DNA of 64,000 nucleotides. Source: Novibacillus thermophilus (lineage in GTDB: Bacteria > Bacillota > Bacilli > Thermoactinomycetales > Novibacillaceae). The translations under genes and the position numbers were made by a program. The notes under the pieces are model-generated. The model was not told the origin of the DNA and made no database searches. It worked only from the letters and a program-made list of their open reading frames with translations. The stretch's first letter is position 1. The number at the start of each line of letters is the position of its first letter. This document shows, piece after piece, positions 1-8,489 of this stretch. The stretch is from assembly GCF_002005165.1 (NCBI RefSeq), contig NZ_CP019699.1, forward strand, positions 2,790,001-2,854,000, in the 5' to 3' direction.

Positions 1-2
1 GC

Positions 3-734
3 GAGGCGCTAAAGACTGATGCCGTGGAGGTGACCATCCCCGAAGGGTGGAACGTCAAACAGATTGCGAACCGATTGGCGGAAAACGGTCTCGGCGATGA
101 AGGGCGGTACTTAGACCTGTTCGACGACCCCGATTTTTACGGTGAGATGCGAAAAAAATTCACTTTCCTCCCGCCGTTTGACGACAAAACGAAGTTTCCG
201 TTTGAAGGGTACTTGTTTCCGGAGACGTACCACTTTGCTGTGGATTCGACTGAAGAGGCCGTTATCGAGCGCATTCTGACCCATACAGAAGCGGTCATTG
301 AAGATTTGGCGACCGAATACCCTGACGTTGTGAAAAAGACCGACGAAGTGTTTACACTGGCGTCTATCGTCGAACGGGAGACGGTGTTGCCGGAGGAAAG
401 GGCAAAAGTGGCGGGCGTGTTTGCAAACCGTCTGGAAGAAGAGTGGAAACTCGAATCGTGTGCAACCGTTCAATACATTTTAGGCAAACAGCGCGATCGC
501 ATCTTGTACGAGGACCTCGATGTGGAAGATTCGTATAATACGTATCTCCACGCGGGACTGCCCCCTGGGCCTATCGCGAATCCGGGACGGGCGTCCCTTG
601 AAGCCGTCCTGAATCCAGACGAACACAATTACTTCTTTTTCGTAACCAAAAAAGACGGGAGCAACGGCCATCACTTTTCTGAAACGTATGAAGAACACCT
701 TCAGAACGACGCGAACAGCCGAGGAACTTGGTAG
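3..734 (+). CDS. mltG: Endolytic murein transglycosylase MltG (YceG-like), 3' part only
   Basis: The reading frame is open from base 3 and enters from the left, so about 243 C-terminal residues are seen and the N-terminal membrane anchor is outside the window. The visible part is the YceG/MltG catalytic domain: VTIPEGW near the left edge, SIVERET in the middle (its glutamate matches the catalytic Glu of the family), then AGLPPGPI and the closing HHFSETYEEH block. Family members cut nascent glycan strands at the membrane and so set peptidoglycan chain length. The gene is followed by a hairpin terminator at 746-776, so dacF downstream is probably a separate unit. Confidence 0.95.
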   Translation, partial: EALKTDAVEVTIPEGWNVKQIANRLAENGLGDEGRYLDLFDDPDFYGEMRKKFTFLPPFDDKTKFPFEGYLFPETYHFAVDSTEEAVIERILTHTEAVIEDLATEYPDVVKKTDEVFTLASIVERETVLPEERAKVAGVFANRLEEEWKLESCATVQYILGKQRDRILYEDLDVEDSYNTYLHAGLPPGPIANPGRASLEAVLNPDEHNYFFFVTKKDGSNGHHFSETYEEHLQNDANSRGTW

Positions 735-745
735 CGATACAGAAG

Positions 746-776
746 GCGGCCGCCACGGGGTGGCCGTTTTTTGTGG
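746..776 (+). terminator. Rho-independent terminator after mltG
   Basis: A GC-rich hairpin with the core GCCAC-GGG-GTGGC is followed by six T. It lies 12 bases after the mltG stop and fits termination of the mltG transcript. Confidence 0.7.
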
Positions 777-779
777 CCA

Positions 780-809
780 GTATAATTGTCACAACCCTAG
801 CCCAAAATA
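780..809 (+). promoter_or_regulatory. Possible sigma-F-type promoter of dacF
   Basis: GTATA (780-784) is followed 15 bases later by GCCCAAAATA (800-809), which resembles the forespore sigma-F -10 pattern GGnrAnAnT at the A/A/T positions only. dacF is a sigma-F gene in B. subtilis, which is why the match is noted. It is partial and tentative. Confidence 0.3.
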
Positions 810-830
810 GAGACAAAAGGAGGCTAGCGT

Positions 831-2153
831 ATGGTCAACAAATGGTTGGCAATGGTACTGTCGGTGTTCCTCACAGTCAATCTCGTCCCCTTGACCGCCT
901 ATGCCGGCGAAAATACTAACCTTGCACCGAATGCAAAATCGGCCGTGCTCATGGACATGGACACAGGTACCGTTTTGTACGAGAAAGACAGTCATCTGCC
1001 ATTACAGCCGGCGAGCATTACGAAGATTATGACGATGTTACTGCTGATGGAAGCGATTGAGGCAGGTCAAACGACGCTAAACGACATGGTGAGAGTAAGT
1101 GACCACGCCGCTTCTATGGGTGGTACGCAAATATACTTGGAAGCGGGGGAAGAAATGTCCGTGCGCGACTTGTTAAAGGGGGTCGCGATCGCTTCCGCCA
1201 ATGACGCCAGTGTGGCGATTGCCGAACACGTGGCAGGGACAGAAGAGGCGTTTGTCCGTCTCATGAACGAACGAGCCAAACAGCTGGGCATGAAGCATAC
1301 CCATTTTGTCAATTCGAACGGCTTGCCCCACCCTGATCAAAAGTCTTCTGCACACGATATCGCCCTCATGTCCCGGGAGCTGTTAAAACACGACGTCATC
1401 ACCGATTTTACGAAAGTGTATCAAGACTACTTGCGGCAGGATTCAGATGAACCGTTTTGGCTGGTCAACACGAATAAACTGGTCAAATATTACGACGGGG
1501 TGGACGGTCTCAAAACAGGGTACACGTCTGAGGCGAAATTTTGCCTCTCCGCTACAGCCAAACGAGGAGATTTTCGCGTCATAGCCGTCGTGATGGGAGA
1601 ACCGAATGCGAAGACGCGCAATGCCGAGGTCAGCCGAATGATGGACTACGCTTTTAATCAGTACACGAACCACGTCATCGCCCACAAAGGGGAGGTGTTG
1701 GGGAGCGTCCCCGTCGACAAAGGGACGACTACCACCATCACCGTGCGGGCGCCGCAGCAAATGAGCATCTTGGCCAAAAAAGGCAGTCAAGCTAGTGACT
1801 ACATCCGCGAGATTGTCTGGAAAAAAACGCTTCAAGCTCCCATCGAAGCAGGGGACTCCATTGGCGAGGTACGCGTGACAAAGGACGGAGATACTGTCGC
1901 TACTTTTCCGTTAACCGCGCATGAGGACATCCCGAGATCTAGTGTGTGGAATCTGACAAAGCGCACATTGAAAAAATGCTGTTCATTCCTGACGAAGCGC
2001 AAGATCCTGAAGTGGAGCAAGCGGCCAAATAAATCGCGACGCTCGACGTCGATGAAGACAAGGGCTGTCGGAAAAGAGCGGACAACGGTCTTTTTTGGCA
2101 GCCCCTTTTGTGTGGAATATTCAATACTCCCCTTTTTCCCAAAGCGATTTTAG
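831..2153 (+). CDS. dacF: D-alanyl-D-alanine carboxypeptidase DacF; C-terminus out of frame
   Basis: This is a penicillin-binding D,D-carboxypeptidase that trims the terminal D-Ala from peptidoglycan stem peptides. A strong AAAGGAGG site precedes the ATG. The product has a signal peptide (about residues 1-25), SITK with the active Ser near 62, SAN near 122 and KTG near 228. The frame as read is 440 aa, but it runs through a strong terminator (2062-2109), and its last 60 residues look unnatural. One extra A in the A6 run at 1971-1976 would give a 400-aa product ending at TAA 2030-2032, close to the usual DacF length (about 390). The true gene therefore probably ends at 2032. Position directly before spoIIAA matches B. 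subtilis, where dacF is a forespore gene. Confidence 0.93.
   Translation: MVNKWLAMVLSVFLTVNLVPLTAYAGENTNLAPNAKSAVLMDMDTGTVLYEKDSHLPLQPASITKIMTMLLLMEAIEAGQTTLNDMVRVSDHAASMGGTQIYLEAGEEMSVRDLLKGVAIASANDASVAIAEHVAGTEEAFVRLMNERAKQLGMKHTHFVNSNGLPHPDQKSSAHDIALMSRELLKHDVITDFTKVYQDYLRQDSDEPFWLVNTNKLVKYYDGVDGLKTGYTSEAKFCLSATAKRGDFRVIAVVMGEPNAKTRNAEVSRMMDYAFNQYTNHVIAHKGEVLGSVPVDKGTTTTITVRAPQQMSILAKKGSQASDYIREIVWKKTLQAPIEAGDSIGEVRVTKDGDTVATFPLTAHEDIPRSSVWNLTKRTLKKCCSFLTKRKILKWSKRPNKSRRSTSMKTRAVGKERTTVFFGSPFCVEYSILPFFPKRF
2062..2109 (+). terminator. Strong hairpin terminator after dacF
   Basis: Arms 2062-2077 and 2090-2105 pair over about 14 of 16 bases, with T-runs in and after the second arm. It sits inside the apparent 440-aa dacF frame, which supports a natural dacF stop at 2030-2032. 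Confidence 0.75.
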
Positions 2154-2197
2154 CTCCCCCTCACGTTTCGTCGCTTTTTTGCTTCTTTTGTCGAAGG

Positions 2198-2225
2198 GCA
2201 GGATTTGAACTGTCTGACAGCGAAT
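2198..2225 (+). promoter_or_regulatory. Sigma-H promoter of the spoIIA operon
   Basis: GCAGGATTT (2198-2206), a 12-base spacer and AGCGAAT (2219-2225) match the sigma-H consensus RnAGGAwWW-N11/12-RnnGAAT almost exactly. In B. subtilis the spoIIA operon is switched on by sigma-H at the start of sporulation. An ATG at 2224 lies inside this -10 element, so the start at 2266 is the real one. Confidence 0.75.
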
Positions 2226-2265
2226 GGAAAAGGGTAGGAAAAGGTCTGCAGTGAGAGGGAGTGGA

Positions 2266-2625
2266 ATGAGAGTGAGTCTCGATGTTGAATTGAAAGCCCA
2301 CAGGGACGTGCTGATCGTTCGCTTAACCGGTGAGTTGGATCACCACACCGCTGACGACGTGCGCCGTCAGATCGACCAAGAGCTGGATAACGACCGTTAC
2401 CCGCACGTTATTTTAAACCTGGGGGGACTGACATTCATGGACAGTTCCGGTTTGGGCGTCATACTCGGCAGATACAAGCGCATCAACGAACACAACGGCA
2501 CACTGGTCGTCTGTCAGCTCCACCCACCTATCAAAAAGTTGTTTAAGTTGTCCGGTATGTTTAAAATTGTAAACGAGTACCGACGGGAAGAAGACGCGCT
2601 GCGCGATCTGGGGGTGACATTGTGA
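2266..2625 (+). CDS. spoIIAA: Anti-sigma F factor antagonist SpoIIAA
   Basis: This is a 119-aa STAS-domain protein that binds SpoIIAB and releases sigma-F in the forespore. [13 protein letters not shown] carries the serine that SpoIIAB phosphorylates in this family. The start at 2266 follows a GAGGGAG site and gives the family length (about 117 aa). An upstream ATG at 2224 overlaps the promoter -10 and is rejected. It is the first gene of spoIIAA-spoIIAB-sigF, and its stop overlaps the spoIIAB start. Confidence 0.96.
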   Translation: MRVSLDVELKAHRDVLIVRLTGELDHHTADDVRRQIDQELDNDRYPHVILNLGGLTFMDSSGLGVILGRYKRINEHNGTLVVCQLHPPIKKLFKLSGMFKIVNEYRREEDALRDLGVTL

Positions 2626-3077
2626 CAGACAAGCAGAAGAAAAACAGCATGCGCCTGGAGTTTTCGAGCGTTTCCGAAAACGAGTCGTTTGCTCGCGTCG
2701 CCGTCGCCGCCTTCGTCTCTCAGCTGGACCCGACGATGGCTGAGTTGACAGACATTAAAACCGTTGTATCTGAAGCTGTGACGAACGCCATTATCCACGG
2801 TTACGAAAGCGATCCGTCCCAAAAGGTTGTCATCGAAACAGTGATCGAAGGCCATCAGGTCGAGATCACGATTTCTGATTCCGGCGTGGGGATGGATGAC
2901 ATCGAAGCAGCGAGACAGCCGCTTTTTACCTCTAAACCGGAATTGGAACGCTCAGGCATGGGATTTACGATCATGGAAAATTTTATGGACAGTGTCGAGA
3001 TAACGTCCGCTCCGGGTGTGGGGACAACCGTCAAATTAGTCAAGCGCTTGAAAAAAAATCAGCCGCTAAAGAATTAG
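2622..3077 (+). CDS. spoIIAB: Anti-sigma F factor / serine kinase SpoIIAB
   Basis: This 151-aa GHKL-type ATPase holds sigma-F inactive and phosphorylates SpoIIAA. The Bergerat ATP-binding motifs are visible: [11 protein letters not shown] (N box), DSGVGM (G1) and SGMGFTIME (G2). It starts with GTG overlapping the spoIIAA stop (GTGA), which indicates translational coupling; sigF starts 9 bases after its stop. Confidence 0.97.
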   Translation: MTDKQKKNSMRLEFSSVSENESFARVAVAAFVSQLDPTMAELTDIKTVVSEAVTNAIIHGYESDPSQKVVIETVIEGHQVEITISDSGVGMDDIEAARQPLFTSKPELERSGMGFTIMENFMDSVEITSAPGVGTTVKLVKRLKKNQPLKN

Positions 3078-3086
3078 GGGTCGCCT

Positions 3087-3842
3087 ATGGATACGGATGT
3101 ACGCAATGCCCGGCACCCCTACCTGTCAGATGAAGAAGTGAAAAAGCTCATCGCCCTGAGTCAGAAAGGTGATGACCAAGCCCGAGAACGGTTGATTCAC
3201 CACAATATCCGGCTCGTGTGGTCAGTCGTTCAACGCTTTATGGGTCGCGGGTACGAAGCGGATGACTTGTTTCAAATCGGCTGTATCGGTTTGTTAAAAG
3301 CTGTGGACAAGTTTGACCTATCTTATGAGGTCAAGTTTTCCACTTACGCCGTCCCGATGATCATCGGTGAAATCCAGCGCTTTTTGCGCGATGACGGCAC
3401 GGTGAAAGTGAGCCGGTCTTTGAAAGAAACGGCCAATCGCATTCGCAAGGCGAAAGACGAACTGTCCAAGACGCTCGGGCGGTTGCCCACTGTCAAAGAG
3501 GTGGCCGAGCGATTGGAGATTTCTCCTGAGGACGTGGTGTTTGCCCAGGAAGCCAACCGCGCCCCTTCCTCTATTCACGAAAAAGTGTACGAAAACGACG
3601 GCGACCCGATCACCCTGATGGATCAAATTGCTGACGACCAGGAAAGTGCCTGGTTTGACAAGTTGGCGTTGAAAGAAGCGATTGAACAGTTGAACGAGCG
3701 GGAGAAACTGATTGTCTACTTGCGCTACTACAAGGACCAGACACAATCGGAAGTCGCCGAGCGTCTCGGAATCTCCCAGGTGCAAGTCTCCCGGTTGGAA
3801 AAGAAAATACTGAAAACGATGCGGGACCAGATGGAAAGCTGA
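3087..3842 (+). CDS. sigF: RNA polymerase sigma-F factor (sporulation)
   Basis: A 251-aa sigma-70-family factor of the SigF/B/G group. Region 2 (DDLFQIGCIGLLKAVDKFD and the following STYAVPMIIGEIQRF) and the region 4 helix-turn-helix (SEVAERLGISQVQVSRLEKK) are clear. It is the first forespore-specific sigma factor. It is the last gene of the spoIIA operon; the terminator arm overlaps its final codons. Confidence 0.97.
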   Translation: MDTDVRNARHPYLSDEEVKKLIALSQKGDDQARERLIHHNIRLVWSVVQRFMGRGYEADDLFQIGCIGLLKAVDKFDLSYEVKFSTYAVPMIIGEIQRFLRDDGTVKVSRSLKETANRIRKAKDELSKTLGRLPTVKEVAERLEISPEDVVFAQEANRAPSSIHEKVYENDGDPITLMDQIADDQESAWFDKLALKEAIEQLNEREKLIVYLRYYKDQTQSEVAERLGISQVQVSRLEKKILKTMRDQMES

Positions 3843-3857
3843 CCATCTGGTTTTTTT
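3826..3857 (+). terminator. Terminator of the spoIIA operon
   Basis: ACCAGATGG (3826-3834) pairs perfectly with CCATCTGGT (3843-3851), followed by a T-run. The first arm lies inside the end of sigF. Confidence 0.85.
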
Positions 3858-3879
3858 GTGGTCGTGTCCACACATACTA
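3850..3879 (+). promoter_or_regulatory. Possible sigma-G promoter of spoVAA
   Basis: CATACTA at 3873-3879 is a perfect sigma-G -10 element, 38 bases before spoVAA, which is a sigma-G gene in B. subtilis. The expected -35 window (3850-3854) is a poor match and overlaps the upstream terminator, so the assignment rests on the -10 and the context. Confidence 0.4.
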
Positions 3880-3916
3880 ACGTTAGTGAATTTGATGCAA
3901 AGGTGGGCACATCACG

Positions 3917-4459
3917 ATGACACAGTCCGACAGACAGTTGTATTTGCGCTTAAAAAACAAACTCGACGTGCAACCTGGGCAGTCTTTGTGTCTGGAAGAT
4001 GTGGCGCAAGTGTTAGTGGCCGACGCGCACCGTGATGTCTTGCGCCTGGAGATATATACGGTCCCGAGGGACGAACACCTCGTTGTGCTGGATGTCATGG
4101 ACATCATGCAAAAAGTCGTCCGTTACAACCCCCAGTTGCAAATAGAAGCGCTCGGAAACGAAGAGATCATTCTCGAAGTCAAACAGAAGGGACGGTCCCC
4201 TTCGCGAGTCGCGCTCTTTTTGGTCTGGATGGTACTGTTCGTCGGTTCCGGGTTGGCGATTATGAACTTCCATACGGATGTCAGCATGCTGGAGGTTCAC
4301 CAGCGGATTCACTATTTGATCACCGGAGAGACGACTGAGCGCCCCCTGTGGATTCAAATCCCGTACTCATTCGGCATCGGTTTAGGCATGGTGCTGTTTT
4401 TTAACCACGTGTTCAGGCGGAGGTTCAATGAAGAGCCGACCCCCTTGAAGTGGAAATGA
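3917..4459 (+). CDS. spoVAA: Stage V sporulation protein AA, frameshifted near its end
   Basis: SpoVAA belongs to the spore inner-membrane SpoVA system for dipicolinate transport. The frame has a soluble N-terminal half and two membrane segments (about residues 95-115 and 148-165). As read it stops after 180 aa at EPTPLKWK. If one C is added to the C5 run at 4440-4444, the next frame continues as PLEVEMNLYQENVDQY and on to TAA 4525-4527, giving 203 aa, close to the usual size of about 206. That stop sits directly before the spoVAB start, as expected in an intact operon. The break is therefore a one-base deletion or a sequencing error. Confidence 0.9.
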   Translation: MTQSDRQLYLRLKNKLDVQPGQSLCLEDVAQVLVADAHRDVLRLEIYTVPRDEHLVVLDVMDIMQKVVRYNPQLQIEALGNEEIILEVKQKGRSPSRVALFLVWMVLFVGSGLAIMNFHTDVSMLEVHQRIHYLITGETTERPLWIQIPYSFGIGLGMVLFFNHVFRRRFNEEPTPLKWK

Positions 4460-4528
4460 ATTTGTACCAGGAAAATGTCGACCAGTACATTAAACAGCAC
4501 GAACACTCAAGGGGGCGGCAATCCTAAG

Positions 4529-4942
4529 ATGACAGCCGTTCTGTTAGCCTTTGTGGGGCTGGCGGGCGGTGTGGCGGTCGGAAGCGGGTTTGTAGCGTTT
4601 ATTACCGTTTTGGACGTCGTGCCCCGTTTGCACCAGCTGTCGCACTCGCCGAATCGAATCGTCTCTTCGGAGCGGGCGATTACGGCAGGAGTCGTTTTTG
4701 GAACGTGCGTCGACTTTTTCAATTGGCATGCGGCCTTGCCGTTCTTTGTGAACATCGTCATCGGCCTCTTTTCAGGCTGTTTCGTAGGGCTTTTGGCGGC
4801 CGCCCTGACAGAAGTCGTGAACGTCATTCCCATTCTCGCCAAACGGTTGCGGTTGGAACAGTGGATCGCCTACCTGCTGTTGGCGATGGCTCTGGGCAAA
4901 ATGGCAGGGTCCCTCATCCAGTGGCTCTTGACGATCCCTTAG
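4529..4942 (+). CDS. spoVAB: Stage V sporulation protein AB
   Basis: This 137-aa integral membrane protein has about four hydrophobic segments and belongs to the SpoVAB family, part of the dipicolinic acid channel genes. The start at 4529 follows an AAGGGGGCGG site and lies just after the restored spoVAA stop. An in-frame ATG at 4475 would overlap the restored spoVAA C-terminus and is rejected. In B. subtilis five more spoVA genes follow; here lysA follows directly. Confidence 0.93.
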   Translation: MTAVLLAFVGLAGGVAVGSGFVAFITVLDVVPRLHQLSHSPNRIVSSERAITAGVVFGTCVDFFNWHAALPFFVNIVIGLFSGCFVGLLAAALTEVVNVIPILAKRLRLEQWIAYLLLAMALGKMAGSLIQWLLTIP

Positions 4943-4960
4943 ATCCGTTCGCCTTCGTCC

Positions 4961-4990
4961 TTGTCATGTTTGCAGGGAATGTGCTATATT
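4961..4990 (+). promoter_or_regulatory. Sigma-A-type promoter of lysA
   Basis: TTGTCA (4961-4966), an 18-base spacer and TATATT (4985-4990) resemble a vegetative promoter. The leader to the lysA start is only about 50 bases, too short for a lysine riboswitch. Confidence 0.5.
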
Positions 4991-5044
4991 CTAACTAATT
5001 TTAAAAGGGACTCCCTAGTTGCGAGAGAGGAGAACTACCCGTAC

Positions 5045-6382
5045 ATGTATTTACACGGAACGAGTCGCATCAACGAACGCGGCCATTTGGAAATTGGCGG
5101 CTGTGATACGGTCCAGCTGGCGAAACAATTCGGGACGCCGCTGTACGTACTGGATGAACAGCTCATCCGGGAACGTTGTCGCGCTTATGTACGCGCCTTT
5201 CAACAGAGCGGCGTAGACTTTCAAGTCGCTTATGCCAGTAAAGCCTTGAGCACGATGGCCATTTGCCGCATCGTGGATGAAGAAGGTCTGTCCCTTGACG
5301 TCGTCTCTGACGGAGAATTGTACACTGCGTTGAAAGCAGGTTTTCCAGCGGGGCGCATACACTTTCACGGAAACAACAAGACGCCGGAAGAATTGAAGAT
5401 GGCCCTCGACGCCAAGATCGGCTGCATTGTGGTCGACAACTCGACGGAGCTTAAGCTGTTGCGAAGTATGGCCACAAAACGCAGTCAACAGGTAGATGTG
5501 CTCTTGCGCTTGACCCCGGGGATCGAAGCTCATACGCACGAGTACATTCAAACCGGACAGGAAGACTCAAAATTCGGTTTTTCATTGGCCAACGGACATG
5601 CCTTACAGGCAGTTGAAACGTGCCAACGTTCATCCTATCTGCGCTTGCTGGGATTTCACTGCCATATAGGGTCACAAATATTCGACGTCAGAGGGTATCA
5701 AGTGGCAATGGAAAAAATCGGTCAGTTTGCGTCAAAATGTTACGAACGGTATGACTTCACCACCCGCGTGATCAACGTGGGGGGAGGGTTCGGCATCCGG
5801 TACGTCGAAGGGGATCGGCCCCTTTCGCCAGACGCTTACGTGTCGGCCATTGTGGACGGGCTAAAAGCGTCGTTCTCCCACCAGTCTGAGCTGCCAGCCG
5901 TATGGATTGAACCTGGACGCAGTATTGTCGGGGAAGCGGGGACGACGCTGTACACGGTCGGAACAGAGAAGCGCATTCCCGGTATCCGCCACTACATCGC
6001 AGTAGACGGGGGCATGACCGACAATCCGCGGCCGGCACTTTATCAAGCGAAATACGACGCCATGCTCGCCAACAAAGGGAATCAAACAAACAGACAAGTC
6101 GTTTCCGTAGCGGGCAAATGTTGCGAGAGCGGCGACATGCTCATTTGGGACTGTGCTCTGCCCGAAGTAGAAATCGGGGACATTCTCGCAGTCGGCGCCA
6201 CTGGGGCGTACAACTACTCAATGGCCAGTAACTACAACCGCATCCGCAAGCCTGCTGTCGTACTGGTGCGGGACGGCAAGGCAGACGTCATTGTCAAACG
6301 GGAAACGTTAGACGACATCATTGCCCACGACGTCATTCCAGAGCGTCTTGCAAATGACATAGCACTGTCTCGTCAAGAGTGA
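5045..6382 (+). CDS. lysA: Diaminopimelate decarboxylase
   Basis: LysA is a PLP fold-III enzyme that converts meso-diaminopimelate to lysine, the last step of lysine synthesis. YASKA near residue 65 holds the PLP lysine; a GGGFG phosphate-binding loop and a C-terminal CCESGD block with the cysteine at the active site are present. The start at 5045 (MYLHGTSR) matches the typical N-terminus and gives 445 aa. The longer frame from 4961 starts inside the promoter. In B. subtilis lysA also lies downstream of the spoVA operon. Confidence 0.96.
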   Translation: MYLHGTSRINERGHLEIGGCDTVQLAKQFGTPLYVLDEQLIRERCRAYVRAFQQSGVDFQVAYASKALSTMAICRIVDEEGLSLDVVSDGELYTALKAGFPAGRIHFHGNNKTPEELKMALDAKIGCIVVDNSTELKLLRSMATKRSQQVDVLLRLTPGIEAHTHEYIQTGQEDSKFGFSLANGHALQAVETCQRSSYLRLLGFHCHIGSQIFDVRGYQVAMEKIGQFASKCYERYDFTTRVINVGGGFGIRYVEGDRPLSPDAYVSAIVDGLKASFSHQSELPAVWIEPGRSIVGEAGTTLYTVGTEKRIPGIRHYIAVDGGMTDNPRPALYQAKYDAMLANKGNQTNRQVVSVAGKCCESGDMLIWDCALPEVEIGDILAVGATGAYNYSMASNYNRIRKPAVVLVRDGKADVIVKRETLDDIIAHDVIPERLANDIALSRQE

Positions 6383-6411
6383 AACACTTCTATACACATT
6401 AGGTGACGCAC

Positions 6412-7170
6412 GTGAACATTGAATTGAAACTGGAGACGTTTGAAGGGCCCCTCGACTTGCTGCTGCACTTGATCGAACGGTCTGAAATCGACTTGTACGA
6501 GATTTCCATCGCAGAAGTGACCCAGCAGTACATGGAAGTCCTCGCGGAGATGCAGCGGCTCGAACTGGACGTCGCCAGCGAGTTTTTAGTCATGGCTTCC
6601 ACTCTTCTCGCCATGAAAAGCAAGATGCTCCTGCCCAAACCGGAACCGGACACCTTTCAACCAGGGTTCGACATGGACGTGGAAGACGTGGACCCGCGCC
6701 AGGAGCTTATTCTCCGCCTTGTGGAGTACAAACGGTTTAAACTCCTGGCCGAAATGTTAAAAAAAAGGGGAAAGGACCGGGCCAAAGTGTTTACCCGCAT
6801 ACCGGCAGATCTCCAAGCGTTTATCCCGGAAAAAGAGCCGAACCCCGTCAAAGACGTATCGGTTTACGATCTCGCTAAAGCGTTCCAGTCTATACTGGCA
6901 AACAAGAAAAAGGCGGAACCGACGTCTCGGATCAAGCGGGATACGCTTTCCGTCAGCGAGCGCGTCCATGCGTTGCGCACCTTACTCCACCGCAAAAAAG
7001 AGATAAAATTTACGAAACTGCTGACGGGCCTGCCGACGCGTGAAGCAGTGATCGTCACGTTTCTCGCTGTTTTGGAGCTGATCAAAAAGCGGGAAGTTGT
7101 GTGTGAACAAAAACAGCTGTTCTCGGAGATCGTCATTTGCCGAAACGAGGTGAATGAAGCCAGTGGATGA
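6412..7170 (+). CDS. scpA: Segregation and condensation protein A
   Basis: This 252-aa kleisin links the SMC head domains in the bacterial condensin complex. The N-terminal signature [21 protein letters not shown] and the C-terminal winged-helix region ([16 protein letters not shown]) are typical. The GTG at 6412 is preceded by AGGTGA at a good distance; a GTG at 6403 overlaps that site. It overlaps scpB by 17 bases, so the two are translationally linked. Confidence 0.96.
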   Translation: MNIELKLETFEGPLDLLLHLIERSEIDLYEISIAEVTQQYMEVLAEMQRLELDVASEFLVMASTLLAMKSKMLLPKPEPDTFQPGFDMDVEDVDPRQELILRLVEYKRFKLLAEMLKKRGKDRAKVFTRIPADLQAFIPEKEPNPVKDVSVYDLAKAFQSILANKKKAEPTSRIKRDTLSVSERVHALRTLLHRKKEIKFTKLLTGLPTREAVIVTFLAVLELIKKREVVCEQKQLFSEIVICRNEVNEASG

Positions 7171-7738
7171 CCGTGATCTGAAGGCAGTGCTGGAAGGACT
7201 GCTGTTTGTCGCCGGAGACGAGGGTTTAACCGCGAAACAAATCGCGAATGTTCTCAAACTGGATCAAGAGGTCGTGCGGGATATGGTGGACGATTTAGCA
7301 GCAGATTTTAACAGGGAGAAGCGGGGCTTGCAAATAGTGGAACTGGCAGGGGCGTATCAAATGACGACGCGTCCGGAACACGCTCCTTACTACGCAGCCC
7401 TTGCCGAATCTCCCAGCAGTTCCTCCCTCTCCCAGGCGGCAATGGAAACGTTGGCTATCGTCGCTTACAAACAGCCTATCACCCGCGGGGAAATTGAAGA
7501 CATTCGCGGCGTAAAAAGTGAAAGGGCCCTGCAGACGTTGAGCGCTAAGCGCTTAATTAAAGAAGTGGGGCGGGCGGAAGGCGTCGGCCGCCCGATCTTG
7601 TACGGCACGACCGAAGATTTCCTCCAACACTTTGGTCTAAGGGACCTCAAGGACCTGCCGCCTGCGGATCAGTTGGTCGATTTGAAAGACGTTGAGGAAG
7701 AGCATCGGGATCTGTTTGCCAAAAAGATAAACGCGTAA
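7154..7738 (+). CDS. scpB: Segregation and condensation protein B
   Basis: ScpB (194 aa) is the winged-helix partner that binds ScpA in SMC-ScpAB. Characteristic blocks are [14 protein letters not shown] at the N-terminus and [21 protein letters not shown] in the second winged helix. The ATG at 7154 follows GAGGTGA inside the end of scpA. A terminator follows immediately. Confidence 0.96.
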   Translation: MKPVDDRDLKAVLEGLLFVAGDEGLTAKQIANVLKLDQEVVRDMVDDLAADFNREKRGLQIVELAGAYQMTTRPEHAPYYAALAESPSSSSLSQAAMETLAIVAYKQPITRGEIEDIRGVKSERALQTLSAKRLIKEVGRAEGVGRPILYGTTEDFLQHFGLRDLKDLPPADQLVDLKDVEEEHRDLFAKKINA

Positions 7739-7740
7739 AG

Positions 7741-7765
7741 CCTGGAGGAAACTCCGGGTTTTTTT
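7741..7765 (+). terminator. Terminator after scpB
   Basis: CCTGGAG and CTCCGGG form a seven-pair hairpin (one G-T pair) followed by seven T. Confidence 0.8.
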
Positions 7766-7835
7766 GTTGCATACGACCAGAGCTAATTGGATAAAATAAC
7801 CAGTATCCGAAAAGCAGTGCCGGGAGGTCTCGCGT

Positions 7836-8474
7836 GTGGTGTGGTTGGGGTGGACAACCGCCGCCGTTGTCGCGTTCATCGTCCTGATCTCAATGCTGGT
7901 GATTCGCATCGACGTCGATTACCGCCGCAAAGGGGGAGACGATCGCCTCCAAGTGACGATCTCCGCTCTGAGGGGACTCGTCAAAGTCAAAAAGACTGTC
8001 CCTGCTCTGAAGTGGCGTCCAGAAGCACGGAGTGTGGACGTGAGTGAAGATGGTGTCAGGGAGCAGCGCATAACGTTGGACACCATTCGGCAGTCCCAAC
8101 AGCAACTGAACCGTTTGAAGGAAAGAGTCGTCCATCTGTTGAACATCGTGAAGGGCTTTTTGGCCAAGGTTCGCTGTGAGCATCTCCACTGGTATACCGC
8201 GCTGGGGACGGGGGATGCGGCGGAAACCGGCATGCTGATCGGTGCGGCTTGGGGCCTCAAATCAACGGCGGTCGGTTGGGTTTCCCGTTATGTCCAGATG
8301 AAGGACGTCCCGAATTTGGCAGTGACTCCCGACTTCTATCGCACCCGGTTGTACACGCACTTTCACTGCATAGTAAAATTTCGGCTCGGGGAGGCTATAC
8401 TTGCCGGAGTAAAAATTTTGTTGCACATCCGAAAGACGGAGGGAACGAGGGACAAAATCGGAAGCAGTGCGTAA
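7836..8474 (+). CDS. ytfI: DUF2953 membrane protein, YtfI-like
   Basis: A 212-aa protein with an N-terminal membrane segment (about residues 5-25) and the DUF2953 core with LGTGDAAETGMLIGAAWGL. It starts with GTG after GGGAGG. It lies 15 bases before ytfJ, as in Bacillus, where the pair is sporulation-associated. The molecular function is unknown. Confidence 0.85.
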   Translation: MVWLGWTTAAVVAFIVLISMLVIRIDVDYRRKGGDDRLQVTISALRGLVKVKKTVPALKWRPEARSVDVSEDGVREQRITLDTIRQSQQQLNRLKERVVHLLNIVKGFLAKVRCEHLHWYTALGTGDAAETGMLIGAAWGLKSTAVGWVSRYVQMKDVPNLAVTPDFYRTRLYTHFHCIVKFRLGEAILAGVKILLHIRKTEGTRDKIGSSA

Positions 8475-8489
8475 AGGAGTGAACATCTC

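Noticed and set aside
2224-2265. Upstream ATG start for spoIIAA at 2224
   Set aside because: It lies in the sigma-H -10 element and would be upstream of the expected transcript start.
4991-5044. Lysine riboswitch ahead of lysA
   Set aside because: The leader between the likely promoter and the start is only about 50 bases, and no L-box elements are visible.
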